From assembly GCA_015059715.1 (NCBI GenBank), contig SUZV01000006.1, positions 52,491 to 116,490 of the forward strand: a DNA stretch of 64,000 nt. The letters are read 5' to 3'. Made by a program: the position numbers and the translations under genes. This stretch comes from Rikenellaceae bacterium. GTDB taxonomy: Bacteria; Bacteroidota; Bacteroidia; Bacteroidales; Rikenellaceae. Within the stretch, counting starts at the first letter, position 1. Each line of letters begins with the position of its first letter. Shown piece by piece: positions 52,907 through 62,382 of this stretch. The notes below the pieces were generated by a model. That model did no database searches and was not told the DNA's origin. It saw only the letters and a list, made by a program, of their open reading frames with translations.

Positions 52907-54367
52907 CTACTTACGAGGTGCGTTGCGCAGGGTGTTGCAGAGGAAGTCGTAGAACTTCTCGACAGAGGCGATGTTTACCTTCTCATCTGGTGAGTGTGGG
53001 TAGCAGATGGTAGGACCAAACGAAATCATATCCATACCTGGATACTTAGCACCAATGATACCACACTCAAGACCTGCGTGGATAGCCGTTACCGCTGGCT
53101 TAACACCATAAAGCTTCTCATAAGACTCAAGCATGGTGTGCAAGATAGGCGACTTCATATTTGGGTTCCAGCCGCTATATGAGCCCGTAAGCTCGACATC
53201 GGCACCTGCAAGCTCAAATACTGACGAGATAGCACCTGCAAGCTCGCCCTTCTCGGTATCTACTGATGAACGGATGAGGCACTGAACCTTGATTGTCGAG
53301 CCATCAGAGGCAACGATAGCCAAGTTCGAAGAGGTCTGCACCAAGCCCTCCATAGCGATAGACATACGCTGAACACCGTTAGGACAACCACAGATAGCGC
53401 GGATGAGCGAGTGCGACTCAAGGTGTGGAATGATAACCTTAGGACACTCGATAGGCTCAGCAAAAATCTCGATAGAGTCCTCGATACCCTCGAACTCCTT
53501 GATGATAATCTTCTCGTAAGACTTAACATTAGCCTCGAAGATAGCCTTCTCGGCCTCGCGAATAACGACAATGGCCCAAGCCTCGCGTGGTATAGCGTTA
53601 CGCATATTACCACCCTCAACAGATGCAATCTCAAGGCCATAAGACTCGGTCTCCTGGCGCAACAGACGGAAGAGCACCTTGTTGGCATTAGCACGCTGTG
53701 TACCAATCTGAATACCAGAGTGACCACCCTTAAGACCCTTAACAGTAACCTTATAGGCTGCAAACTTACCCTCAAGAGGCTGCTCGCGATACTTCATAGT
53801 AACGTTTACGTCCATACCTCCTGCACAACCTACATAGAGCTCACCCTCGGTCTCAGAGTCGAGGTTAAGGAGGATATCGCCCTTAAGTAGACCACCCTTA
53901 AGACCAAAAGCACCATCCATACCTGTCTCCTCGGTAGCGGTAAACAGACACTCCAATGGTCCGTGAACAAGGTCCGCATCCTCCATAGCAGCCATAGCAG
54001 CAGCCAAGCCAATACCATTATCAGCACCCAGCGTCGTACCGTTAGCCGTCACCCACTCACCATCGATATAGGCCTCGATAGGGTCGGTAGAGAAGTTAAA
54101 CTCGGTGTCGTTATTCTTCTGTGGCACCATATCGGTATGCGCCTGAAGAATGATACCCTTACGATCCTCCATACCTGGCGTAGCAGGCTTATAGACGTAT
54201 ACATTCTGTGCATCGTCAACCTTATGCTCCAAGCCAAGCTCCTCGGCCCACTTAACGATATAGGCGCGGATGGCATCCTCCTCGTGCGAGGGGTGTGGAA
54301 TGTTACAAATCTCAGCAAAGTGCTTCCACACTAATGCTGGCTTCAAACCTTTTAAATTCTTGTCCAT
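52907..54367 (-). CDS. pepD: Beta-Ala-His/aminoacyl-histidine dipeptidase (M20C)
   Basis: 486 residues. M20-type metallopeptidase. First metal site in ILQAHTDMVPQK; GTTLGADNGIGLAAAMAAME carries the bridging Asp; LFTATEETGMDGAFGLKGGL holds the catalytic and metal Glu; DMISFGPTICYPHSPDEKV carries the C-terminal His. A dimerisation lid domain spans about 205-380. It hydrolyses Xaa-His and other dipeptides in the cytosol. Confidence 0.95.
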   Translation of the reverse strand: MDKNLKGLKPALVWKHFAEICNIPHPSHEEDAIRAYIVKWAEELGLEHKVDDAQNVYVYKPATPGMEDRKGIILQAHTDMVPQKNNDTEFNFSTDPIEAYIDGEWVTANGTTLGADNGIGLAAAMAAMEDADLVHGPLECLFTATEETGMDGAFGLKGGLLKGDILLNLDSETEGELYVGCAGGMDVNVTMKYREQPLEGKFAAYKVTVKGLKGGHSGIQIGTQRANANKVLFRLLRQETESYGLEIASVEGGNMRNAIPREAWAIVVIREAEKAIFEANVKSYEKIIIKEFEGIEDSIEIFAEPIECPKVIIPHLESHSLIRAICGCPNGVQRMSIAMEGLVQTSSNLAIVASDGSTIKVQCLIRSSVDTEKGELAGAISSVFELAGADVELTGSYSGWNPNMKSPILHTMLESYEKLYGVKPAVTAIHAGLECGIIGAKYPGMDMISFGPTICYPHSPDEKVNIASVEKFYDFLCNTLRNAPRK

Positions 54368-54439
54368 ATTAGTTTTGTTTTAGTTGATTATGATTTATCT
54401 ATATGTATGTTTTAACACCTTTATACTATTATACCATAT

Positions 54440-55438
54440 CTACACTCTGTCGCCTCTATCGCCACGCAAGCCATTCTCCAACTCCTCGCGCTTGTCGAAG
54501 GCCTCGACAATATACTTAACAAGTTGGTGGCGCACAATATCGCGCTTATCGAACTCGACAATGCCTATGCCACTTATCTCTGAAAGGGTGTTCATCGCCC
54601 TCTGAAGGCCACTGTCACTACGTCGCGGAAGGTCAATCTGTGTGATGTCGCCCGTAACCACAAACTTAGCATTGCGGCCCATACGCGTGAGAAACATCTT
54701 TATCTGCGAGAGTGTAGTATTCTGCGCCTCGTCCAAGATAACAAAGGCGTTATCGAGCGTGCGACCTCGCATATAGGCCAACGGCGCAATCTGCACAGTA
54801 CCCTCCTCCAAGAACTTCTGTAGCTTGGCCGTAGGTATCATATCGCCCAAGGCATCGTACAATGGCTGCAAGTAGGGGTCGAGCTTCTCCTTCATGTCGC
54901 CAGGCAGAAAGCCGAGCTTCTCACCAGCCTCGACAGCTGGGCGCGTAAGGATGATACGCCTCACCTCACGCTCCTTGAGCGCGCGCACAGCCAATGCAAT
55001 GGCTGTATATGTCTTTCCCGAGCCCGCAGGACCTACAGCAAAGAGCAGGTCGTTCTTCTCGGCAAGCTTGACCAAACGCTGCTGGTTGATTGTACGGGCA
55101 CGTATTATCGCACCATTATTGCCATAGACTATAACATCCTTATCGATGGCTGGCGGCTCGGACGACAGCTCTGCGATGCTCGACGAGAAGGCCTGCGACA
55201 CCACCTCCGAGGATATATGCCCATACTTTATATAATAGTCTACAAGTGCATTCATACGACGCTCAAAGGCGGCAACATCACTCTTGGCACCGAGTGCCTT
55301 AATCCTATCGCCACGCGCCACAATCTTGACCTTAGGACATAGCTCGCGCATCTGCTCAAGGTAGGCATCCTGCGCACCATACAACTCGCGGGCATCGACA
55401 CCTTCAACCAATATCTCCTTAGCTATCTGCTCACTCAT
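54440..55438 (-). CDS. PhoH-family ATPase
   Basis: 332 residues. The N-terminal ~110 residues hold a KH/R3H-like RNA-binding part (VKIVARGDRIKALGAKSDVA). The P-loop ATPase follows: LLFAVGPAGSGKTYTAIALA, RIILTRPAVEAGEKLGFLPG, AFVILDEAQNTTLSQIKMFL and FVVTGDITQIDLPRRSDSGL. The pattern is that of PhoH/YbeZ, which works with the YbeY RNase in rRNA processing and RNA metabolism. ybeY is not in the window. Confidence 0.94.
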   Translation of the reverse strand: MSEQIAKEILVEGVDARELYGAQDAYLEQMRELCPKVKIVARGDRIKALGAKSDVAAFERRMNALVDYYIKYGHISSEVVSQAFSSSIAELSSEPPAIDKDVIVYGNNGAIIRARTINQQRLVKLAEKNDLLFAVGPAGSGKTYTAIALAVRALKEREVRRIILTRPAVEAGEKLGFLPGDMKEKLDPYLQPLYDALGDMIPTAKLQKFLEEGTVQIAPLAYMRGRTLDNAFVILDEAQNTTLSQIKMFLTRMGRNAKFVVTGDITQIDLPRRSDSGLQRAMNTLSEISGIGIVEFDKRDIVRHQLVKYIVEAFDKREELENGLRGDRGDRV

Positions 55439-55465
55439 ACTCGCTTAACTCTCGCTGTTAAATCG

Positions 55466-56095
55466 TTAGAACGACACGGTAAGACCCGCCATAAGCCTAT
55501 CGTAGCGCGTCTCAAACTCCAAACCTGGAGCTCCAGGAGTACCACCAAACTGATTGGTTACACTCTCAAGCGGCATAATATAGCGCGCATAGATGCGGAA
55601 GTGGCGGCCAAGGCCTACAGAGAGACCTGCGGTAAGACCCCACGTAGGAGCCACCTGACCAAACATCATCTCCTCGCCATCATCCATATACTCGCCCTTC
55701 GACAGCACCGTAAACATAGGACCACAATTAACCCTTATGCGACCACCGAGAGCACGCACACCTAATAACACTGGGATATCGAGTGTCGAGCAGCGCACCC
55801 TATGCTCATCAAGCGCAGTGGCCACATCCATCGAGCTACCCGTATATATAATCTCGGTCTCCAAGGCCAAGAAGCGACCAAAGCGCACTGCTATATCGGC
55901 ATGCGCCTGAAGGCCCACTCGCGGAGCTACCTGCACAGGAGCGGCCGACACCACCTTAGCAAAGGTGTAGCCCGCACCGACACCTACGCCCCACTCCGTG
56001 CGTATCTTACCAATAAGCTGAGCCTCGGCACTATTCACCCCCACCGCAAGCAGCATCACAGTGGCCAATATCAACGTTCTAAACAGTTTTTTCAT
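55466..56095 (-). CDS. Small outer-membrane beta-barrel protein
   Basis: 209 residues. Signal peptide (LFRTLILATVMLLAVGVNSA), then eight amphipathic strands (GVGVGAGYTFAKVV, ADIAVRFGRFLALETEIIYT, WGLTAGLSVGLGRHFRIYAR) and a C-terminal Phe (LMAGLTVSF). It fits the PorT/OmpA-like eight-strand barrel families common in Bacteroidota. Role unknown. 27 bp upstream of phoH and likely cotranscribed. Confidence 0.85.
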   Translation of the reverse strand: MKKLFRTLILATVMLLAVGVNSAEAQLIGKIRTEWGVGVGAGYTFAKVVSAAPVQVAPRVGLQAHADIAVRFGRFLALETEIIYTGSSMDVATALDEHRVRCSTLDIPVLLGVRALGGRIRVNCGPMFTVLSKGEYMDDGEEMMFGQVAPTWGLTAGLSVGLGRHFRIYARYIMPLESVTNQFGGTPGAPGLEFETRYDRLMAGLTVSF

Positions 56096-56151
56096 CTTCG
56101 TAAATACCCTTGTCTATATTATCATCGCAGCAACATACCACGATAATCCTT

Positions 56152-56183
56152 CAAAGGTACTCATTTTAACTAAATAAACCAAA
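56152..56183 (-). promoter_or_regulatory. Promoter of the barrel/phoH operon
   Basis: Minus strand: TTTG at 56183-56180, 20-bp spacer, TACCTTTG at 56159-56152. Start near 56145, leader about 50 nt. Confidence 0.8.
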
Positions 56184-56231
56184 ATATCGAGCAAATATTT
56201 TATAAAGTTTCCAAAATTCAACGATTTAAAT

Positions 56232-56239
56232 TATCTTTG
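56232..56239 (+). promoter_or_regulatory. -7 element for der
   Basis: TATCTTTG lies 88 bp before the der ATG, giving an ~80-nt leader. The -33 region is poor. Confidence 0.6.
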
Positions 56240-56327
56240 TGCCGAATTATGCATTAACTACAACCGTTATCGCGTTGTAACATTGTAATATTGAGTAGAG
56301 AAATTAGATTTATAAGGAGATAAGTAT

Positions 56328-57632
56328 ATGAGTTTGGTTGCAATCGTAGGTCGCCCAAATGTGGGCAAGTCAACACTTTTTAACCGTCTTGTGGGCCAGC
56401 GTCAGGCCATCGTCGACGAGACAGCTGGAACAACACGTGACCGCCACTATGGCAAGACCGACTGGAACGGCAAGGAGTTCTCGGTAATCGACACTGGTGG
56501 CTACACCGTAAACTCGGAGGATATCTTCGAGGATGAGATTCGCCGTCAGGTGATGCTCGCCATCGACGAGGCCGACCTAATCCTATTCCTCGTCGAGGTA
56601 CGCACAGGTATCACTGACTTAGATATGATGATGGCCGACATCCTCCGTCGCTCGGGCAAGAAGGTGATGCTCGTATGTAACAAGGTCGACACCTACGACC
56701 TTATATACTTCTCGCACGAATTCCACGCCTTAGGTCTTGGCGAGCCATTCTGCATCAGCTCGATGTCGGGTAGCGGAACGGGCGATATGATGGATGCCAT
56801 CTTAGCCAACCTCCCCGAGGATACCTCGGCAGAGTATGACGCAACACTGCCACGCATAGCCATCGTAGGCCGCCCCAATGTCGGCAAGTCGTCTATGACA
56901 AATGCGCTATTAGGCCAGGAGCGTAATATAGTGACCAACGTAGCTGGCACCACTCGCGACTCGATACATACGCGCTACAATATGTATGGCATGGACTTCT
57001 ACCTTATCGACACAGCAGGTATGCGTAAGAAGGGCAAGGTCACCGAGGACCTTGAGTTCTACTCTGTGATGCGCTCGATACGCGCCATCGAGAACTCGGA
57101 CGTTTGTATCCTTATGCTCGATGCTGAGCAGGGCATCGAGTCGCAGGACCTCAACATCCACAACCTCATTGTGCGCAACCGCAAGGGGTGTGTCATCGTG
57201 GTAAACAAGTGGGACTTAGTAGAGAAGGATAGCAACACGATGAAGGTGTGGCGCGAGTTCTTGGAGAAGAAACTTGCCCCATTTAGCGATATCCCCATCA
57301 TCTTCACCTCGGTAATCAACAAGCAGCGAATCCTCGATGTTTTGCAGGCCGCAATTCGCGTTTACCAGTCGCGTAAGCGTCGCATCTCGACCTCGGAGCT
57401 GAACGAGTTTTTCTTGCCACTTATCGAGAATTACCCACCAGCTGCCACCAAGGGTAAGTACATCAAAATCAAGTATGTAACACAGCTACCTACACCAACA
57501 CCTCAGTTTGCCTTCTTCGTAAATCTACCCCAGTACATCAAAGAGTCGTATCGCCGATTCTTGGAGAATAAGCTACGCGAGGAGTGGGACTTCTCGGGTG
57601 TGCCCATTCAGATATATTTTAGGCAGAAATAA
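56328..57632 (+). CDS. der: Ribosome-associated GTPase Der (EngA)
   Basis: 434 residues with the two tandem G domains unique to Der. G domain 1: [23 protein letters not shown] and NKVD ([10 protein letters not shown]). G domain 2: [31 protein letters not shown] and NKWD ([11 protein letters not shown]). The C-terminal KH-like domain is at about 350-434 and ends [11 protein letters not shown]. It acts in 50S ribosomal subunit assembly. Confidence 0.98.
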   Translation: MSLVAIVGRPNVGKSTLFNRLVGQRQAIVDETAGTTRDRHYGKTDWNGKEFSVIDTGGYTVNSEDIFEDEIRRQVMLAIDEADLILFLVEVRTGITDLDMMMADILRRSGKKVMLVCNKVDTYDLIYFSHEFHALGLGEPFCISSMSGSGTGDMMDAILANLPEDTSAEYDATLPRIAIVGRPNVGKSSMTNALLGQERNIVTNVAGTTRDSIHTRYNMYGMDFYLIDTAGMRKKGKVTEDLEFYSVMRSIRAIENSDVCILMLDAEQGIESQDLNIHNLIVRNRKGCVIVVNKWDLVEKDSNTMKVWREFLEKKLAPFSDIPIIFTSVINKQRILDVLQAAIRVYQSRKRRISTSELNEFFLPLIENYPPAATKGKYIKIKYVTQLPTPTPQFAFFVNLPQYIKESYRRFLENKLREEWDFSGVPIQIYFRQK

Positions 57633-57662
57633 CACTCTTCAATTAGTAATAATTTTTGATGG

Positions 57663-57727
57663 GTTTCTATGGGGCACTATGGGTTCTTATGGACCCCTAT
57701 GATAGCTACAACACCCCCCATAGAAAC
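57663..57727. terminator. Hairpin after der
   Basis: GTTTCTATGGGG (57663-57674) pairs with CCCCATAGAAAC (57716-57727), with nested ATGGG/CCCAT-type pairing inside. It starts 31 bp beyond the der stop, and the pattern recurs after the RND operon (28577-28619). Confidence 0.6.
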
Positions 57728-57782
57728 TCATTTTTCTAAGGGGGAGCGAGCTACTATTTTATCAGTCCCTTGATACCCGACC

Positions 57783-57830
57783 TCTTATCGTCTTATCGTC
57801 TTATCGTCTTATCGTCTTATCGTCTTATTG
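57783..57830. repeat. Six tandem 8-bp repeats (TCTTATCG)n
   Basis: TCTTATCG repeats five times exactly, plus a sixth copy with one change (TCTTATTG). The 8-bp period means that contraction or expansion would not be frame-neutral, but no gene overlaps it. A degenerate relative is at 40328-40357. Confidence 0.9.
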
Positions 57831-57922
57831 TCATAAAAAAATTTAGGTCATAAGATGGTTGCAGATATGGTTAGTCGACGCACTACTAAGCTCTCACCAC
57901 ACACCTTTTTCCACAATTTTAG

Positions 57923-57949
57923 ACCGCAAGATATAAATATATTTGCGGT
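57923..57949. promoter_or_regulatory. Inverted repeat overlapping the -33 box of the IdeS-like locus
   Basis: ACCGCAA (57923-57929) and TTGCGGT (57943-57949) are exact inverted copies with a 13-bp A/T-rich spacer. The right arm covers the TTTG at 57942-57945, so a bound protein would block the promoter. Confidence 0.5.
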
Positions 57950-57972
57950 TTATATTTTTTTTACTATTTTTG
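57942..57972 (+). promoter_or_regulatory. Promoter of the lipoprotein/IdeS-like operon
   Basis: TTTG at 57942-57945, 19-bp spacer, TATTTTTG at 57965-57972. Start near 57979, leader about 70 nt to the ATG at 58051. Confidence 0.75.
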
Positions 57973-58050
57973 TCGCAAAATACTATATATAGTATCATAA
58001 GATTGGTGTGAATATAATCTGAGATAATTTTTAACCTAAAAACCTAAACA

Positions 58051-60111
58051 ATGAGAAAATTTTTCAACTTTTGGACTCTCATTATCTGTGCTCTCGCGGT
58101 TATTGGTTGCGAGAAGACCACAGTAGATGACACCGGAACTGGTGGCGGCAATAACAATGGCGGTGGTGACGACCCTATAACCACCGTGACCCCAGAGATA
58201 ACACTTGCGGAGAAGAGTGTTGACTACAACACCTTCACCTTCGAGGTGACTACTAACGTCGAGGGCGAGCTTGGATATACGGTTGTAGCCGAGGGCAACA
58301 CCATCCCAAAAATCGATGAGATATTTGCCCTAAACAGCGCAGAGGTAAAGGATAGCGCAACGATTACCGTATCGGACCTAAACGACAACACATCTTATAC
58401 GCTCGTAGCTATTCTTCGCTCTAAGGAGGACGGCACACTCAGCGAGCCAGCTAAGTTGCAGTTTACCACTAAGGATGACGGCGTGGAGAATCCTATCGTC
58501 ATAAATGAGGTAACATATAACAGCGTGACGTTCACCATCAACATTGCAGGCGACTACCTCTTCCAGTGCATCGACAAGGCATACCTAGAGCACAATGGTC
58601 AGACCCCTGAGACATATATCAACACTTTGGGTATCGGTATCCCTGAGAAGGGCGTGCAGACATTCGAGTGGATTGATGGTCTGAAGTATGGTAACTACGA
58701 TATGAACCTCCGCGAGGATAGCGAGTACTACGTAATTGCAGCTATCAGCGATGGCAAGCAGAATGTAACAGGCGACATCTTTGTTAAGCCTTTCCGCACA
58801 CCTAAACGCCCTACATCAGCAGCAGGCATGACCATAGAGCTTAAGGATATCACCTCGACATCGGTTAAGATATCAACCACTCCCGACAGCAGTGTTGTAG
58901 AGTACTACGTATGGGTAGAGACTCAGGCCAATATTGAGTATTACGTCTCTGTTGGTGGCGGCGAGACATTCCTCAACTCACTTATCAAGAATGCTAACGC
59001 AGGCTCATGGCATCTGACACAGGCTAACGAGCAGACATGGGAGGGCCTAACACCCGACACCGACTACTACTGCTTGGTATACCTTCTCGACAATAAGGGA
59101 AGCGATGTTATGCAGAAGATTGAGTTCCGCACTTCGGGCAAGACGCTTGATGCCCCCAAGGGAGAGGTTAGCGTAACCCCCGCATCGGAGAACCCCCACA
59201 AGACTCTTAACATAAACATCTTCTCGGAGGATGCTGCCTATGTTAAGGTGGCATTCAACACCCTTGCAGATATTCAGCAGCAGCGCAACCAGGATATATC
59301 GGATGCCGATATTGCAAATAAGTTTGGTGTCGAGCTTAGTGCCGAGCAGGTTAATGCTATTCGCACCACAGGTCTATCGCTTATCAACGAGGAGCTTTGG
59401 CCAAACACCGAGTATGCAGCCATTGTAAGCATCAAGAACAGCGAGCAGACAGAGACTATCCTCTGCACTTCTGGTACAACACCTAAGAAGGCACTGCCAA
59501 CACGTGTTGAGTCTGACCTCTTTGAGAAGTTGCAGGGCGAATGGCTCGTATCGTATGACCTTATCCAGGTTAACGGAGTGAATGTATCTATCTCGGACTA
59601 CAAGGTTACCATCGCAGCAGGTGCAGATGATAAGAGTGCTAAGGAGTATCGCGACTACAACCGCCTTGTAATCCTCGGCTGGCCATTCGACGTAACTCCA
59701 AAGGGTGAATTGAAGGAGACACCATACTACTCTCCTGCTGACCTTAAGGAGTCATCGAGCTACTGGCGCAACTACGAGTCGTTAGTATATCGCGACTACG
59801 GTCCAAAGGTATTCTTCGAGATTGGCGAGGGTGATGTAATCACTATGCCATCGGAGAAGAACCACTACCTCTACAACTGGGGCGATGATGGTTACATCCT
59901 CTACTTCTATGGCGCAGACTACAACGCTAAGCAGTCGGCACCTGCAACATTCCCTGTTACACTCTCTGAGGATGGCAACACACTCACTATCGGCGAGTGT
60001 AAGTCTGGTGCCGAGTTCAACTATGGCGTTTACCGTCCATCGGTATTCCGCGATAATGAGATGTGGGCAGTTGCCACATCTGATATAGTGCTTAAGCGCG
60101 TAGTGAAGTAG
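58051..60111 (+). CDS. Large surface lipoprotein with Fn3/Ig-like modules
   Basis: 686 residues. Lipoprotein signal MRKFFNFWTLIICALAVIGC, then a Gly/Asn/Asp linker (TGTGGGNNNGGGDDPITT). Residues ~50-140, 150-255, 262-365 and 372-475 read as Fn3-like strands ending in patterns such as DNTSYTLVAILRS, EDSEYYVIAAIS, PDTDYYCLVYLLDN and PNTEYAAIVSIKN. A distinct C-terminal domain (about 490-686; LQGEWLVSYDLIQVNG, WAVATSDIVLKRVVK) looks like the lipocalin-type module seen on gut Bacteroidota lipoproteins. No enzymatic motif. It lies 41 bp upstream of the first IdeS-like gene and is probably cotranscribed. Confidence 0.8.
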   Translation: MRKFFNFWTLIICALAVIGCEKTTVDDTGTGGGNNNGGGDDPITTVTPEITLAEKSVDYNTFTFEVTTNVEGELGYTVVAEGNTIPKIDEIFALNSAEVKDSATITVSDLNDNTSYTLVAILRSKEDGTLSEPAKLQFTTKDDGVENPIVINEVTYNSVTFTINIAGDYLFQCIDKAYLEHNGQTPETYINTLGIGIPEKGVQTFEWIDGLKYGNYDMNLREDSEYYVIAAISDGKQNVTGDIFVKPFRTPKRPTSAAGMTIELKDITSTSVKISTTPDSSVVEYYVWVETQANIEYYVSVGGGETFLNSLIKNANAGSWHLTQANEQTWEGLTPDTDYYCLVYLLDNKGSDVMQKIEFRTSGKTLDAPKGEVSVTPASENPHKTLNINIFSEDAAYVKVAFNTLADIQQQRNQDISDADIANKFGVELSAEQVNAIRTTGLSLINEELWPNTEYAAIVSIKNSEQTETILCTSGTTPKKALPTRVESDLFEKLQGEWLVSYDLIQVNGVNVSISDYKVTIAAGADDKSAKEYRDYNRLVILGWPFDVTPKGELKETPYYSPADLKESSSYWRNYESLVYRDYGPKVFFEIGEGDVITMPSEKNHYLYNWGDDGYILYFYGADYNAKQSAPATFPVTLSEDGNTLTIGECKSGAEFNYGVYRPSVFRDNEMWAVATSDIVLKRVVK

Positions 60112-60152
60112 TAAAATAGTATGATTATACAAGATAAATCTTTTATATTGTT

Positions 60153-62105
60153 ATGAAGAGGATATTTTTTGCCTTAGCAACACTCCTTAGTTTTGTTGCA
60201 TGCGAGACTAACGACCCTGCTATTGACCAGAAGTTGCAGCTGTTGGTCGATAATAGCGAGATTTTCGCCAATGGCAAGCAGACAGCTACATTTACCGTTA
60301 AGAATGCCGATGGCGAGGTAGTAGACGAGGCTACCATCCATTATGCCGATACCAACGAGGCTTTGGAGGGCAAGACCTTCAAGACTGAGTACCCTGGCGA
60401 GTATACGTTCTATGCTATGCACGGCACGGCAAAGTCGGACAACGTCAAGGTTACAGCCAAGGAGGTTAGCGCGACCACAATGGTAGTCACGCTAACTGTA
60501 GAGCAGGAGGAGTATATGGTTGGCGAGGTTGCCACCTTCACTGTTGACTGCAATGGTACGGATGTAACATCATCGGCAACCATATATCTTGCCGAGAACG
60601 ATGAGGCCATCGAGGGCAACACCTTCACCACCGAGGAGAGTGGCACCTACACCTTCTATGCCAAGTATCAGGATGAGAAGTCCAACAACGTGGTAGTTAC
60701 ATTCAATACATCTATAGAGGAGGAGTCTGCACTCCTCACTGTCGAGCCAGCATCTATCGTTGCTGATGGTGTAGAGAAGGCGGTATTTACTCTTACTCAG
60801 AAAGGCCAGGCTATCACAGATTATGAGCTATACAATGCCGATGGCGATGTTAAGCTCGATGCCAAGGAGTTCACAACTACTGAGGCTGGAGTATACACCT
60901 TCTATGCTCTATACAATGGCGAGAAGTCAAATAGCGTAGAGGTTACTGCACGCATAAACATCGTCGAGGAGGAGAAGCCTATCACTCTTCAGGCATCGTT
61001 GCTTACAATCAAGGCTAATGGCGTAGACAATACGAAGTTTACCATTATACAGGATGGAGCAGACGTTACCGACAGGTCGACTATCTATGTAAATGGCGGA
61101 GCTCTCAACGGCAATAAGTTCGCCACCACTACACCAGGTGAGTATACCGTTTACGCCACAAAGGGCGAGCAGAAGTCTAACGAGATAACCATCACCGCCG
61201 AGGAGGTTACATCAACGGGCAAGAGCATTATCTTTGCCGAGGGCGTTACGCTCACATCTGGCTGGTACGATGTAAATAAGAAGGCTGAGGGCGATAATGG
61301 CGATATCAACATGTGCTGGGCAGCCACCTCGTCGAATATGATTCAGTGGTTCCAGGACCGCTACAAGGCTGCTGGCAAGACACTACCCGAAGGTGCTACA
61401 GATGGCCCTGGTGTAACCTCATACACCAACTATGGACCATACGAGCTTGAGCTTATGAATGTATTCCACTCTGAGTGGGATAACTCGCGCGGTGGACATA
61501 TGCAGGAGGCTATTCCTTGGTACTTCGAGGGAAAGCTCAATGGTGGCGAGTTTGCTTCGGCAGGTTCTCAGGCAGTACCTTTGACCGAGGGCGGATACTG
61601 GAAGAGTATTTGGGATACGGAGGTATATCCATATATATACCACGGCTATGAGAATGTCATCGTTCCAGGTGTTGAAGGTCTTGACCTTAAGAACCTTTAT
61701 ATCACCATCTTCAACAACTACTACCTTTGGGGTAATGGAACAAGCTATCTTGGTGTAGAACGCCTACAGGTATTCTCTACACTTATCGTCGAGGCCTTCC
61801 GTCATGGTATGGCTGGACTCACGGTTAACTTAGGTGCGAACCTCAATGCCGTAAGCCACGCTGTAACCCTTTGGGGATACGAGATTGACAATGCAACTGG
61901 TCTTGTGACACGCCTCTGGATTACCGACTCGGACGACTTGCTATCGGAGCCTAAGACTCCGCTCCTGAACGAGTATAGCGTATCTATCGACGAGGGTAAG
62001 TCACATATCAAGCTCACAGGTAACACCCGTTATGGTGCTTGTTACGTAGTCTCTATACACCCATTCTCGGGATATGGCACGTCGGCAAGTACTTTCGGCT
62101 TTTAA
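60153..62105 (+). CDS. IdeS/Mac-like (peptidase C66) cysteine peptidase lipoprotein with Ig-like stalk, copy 1
   Basis: 650 residues. Lipoprotein signal MKRIFFALATLLSFVAC, then acidic residues (CETNDPAID). Four ~80-90-residue Ig-like repeats follow (about 28-112, 115-190, 192-272, 275-355), sharing endings such as GEYTFYAMHGTAKSDNVKVT and GVYTFYALYNGEKSNSVEVT. The C-terminal domain (about 360-650) parallels streptococcal IdeS: GWYDVNK (Lys376), NMCWAATSSNMIQWF (Cys388), AVSHAVTLWGYEID (His569) and LWITDSDD (Asp592, Asp594). Spacings K-C 12, C-H 181 and H-D 23 are close to IdeS K84, C94, H262 and D284. IdeS cleaves the IgG hinge; the target here is unknown. Confidence 0.85.
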   Translation: MKRIFFALATLLSFVACETNDPAIDQKLQLLVDNSEIFANGKQTATFTVKNADGEVVDEATIHYADTNEALEGKTFKTEYPGEYTFYAMHGTAKSDNVKVTAKEVSATTMVVTLTVEQEEYMVGEVATFTVDCNGTDVTSSATIYLAENDEAIEGNTFTTEESGTYTFYAKYQDEKSNNVVVTFNTSIEEESALLTVEPASIVADGVEKAVFTLTQKGQAITDYELYNADGDVKLDAKEFTTTEAGVYTFYALYNGEKSNSVEVTARINIVEEEKPITLQASLLTIKANGVDNTKFTIIQDGADVTDRSTIYVNGGALNGNKFATTTPGEYTVYATKGEQKSNEITITAEEVTSTGKSIIFAEGVTLTSGWYDVNKKAEGDNGDINMCWAATSSNMIQWFQDRYKAAGKTLPEGATDGPGVTSYTNYGPYELELMNVFHSEWDNSRGGHMQEAIPWYFEGKLNGGEFASAGSQAVPLTEGGYWKSIWDTEVYPYIYHGYENVIVPGVEGLDLKNLYITIFNNYYLWGNGTSYLGVERLQVFSTLIVEAFRHGMAGLTVNLGANLNAVSHAVTLWGYEIDNATGLVTRLWITDSDDLLSEPKTPLLNEYSVSIDEGKSHIKLTGNTRYGACYVVSIHPFSGYGTSASTFGF

Positions 62106-62183
62106 CGATTTGCATATCACAAGAACAGAACTATATTAAACATAAAATTGGAATATTGTGAACAACAACAATAGTTCTACATA

Positions 62184-62228
62184 CCACTCTCCACAGCTAT
62201 ACGTCATCACGTGTAGCGTGGAGAGTGG
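62184..62228 (+). terminator. Terminator hairpin between the two IdeS-like genes
   Basis: CCACTCTCCAC (62184-62194) pairs with GTGGAGAGTGG (62218-62228); an inner GCTA/TAGC and ACG/CGT stem extends it. It begins 79 bp after the copy 1 stop, so copy 2 probably has its own promoter, which I could not identify. Confidence 0.7.
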
Positions 62229-62382
62229 CTTTAATGGGAGCAATGTAGAGATACCAGATTTTGCAAGTGAAAATAGCCTATAGGGAGGTTCTGAGCATTA
62301 GTCCAAGCGACCGAAACGAAATCTTCAGGCAGTAAAATAGTTATTTACGAATTTATAGAATACCCCTATAATCCCTCAAACT

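Noticed and set aside
61419..61643. Matching antisense frames in the two IdeS-like genes (also 63790-63996)
   Set aside because: Their similarity follows from the sense-strand duplication.
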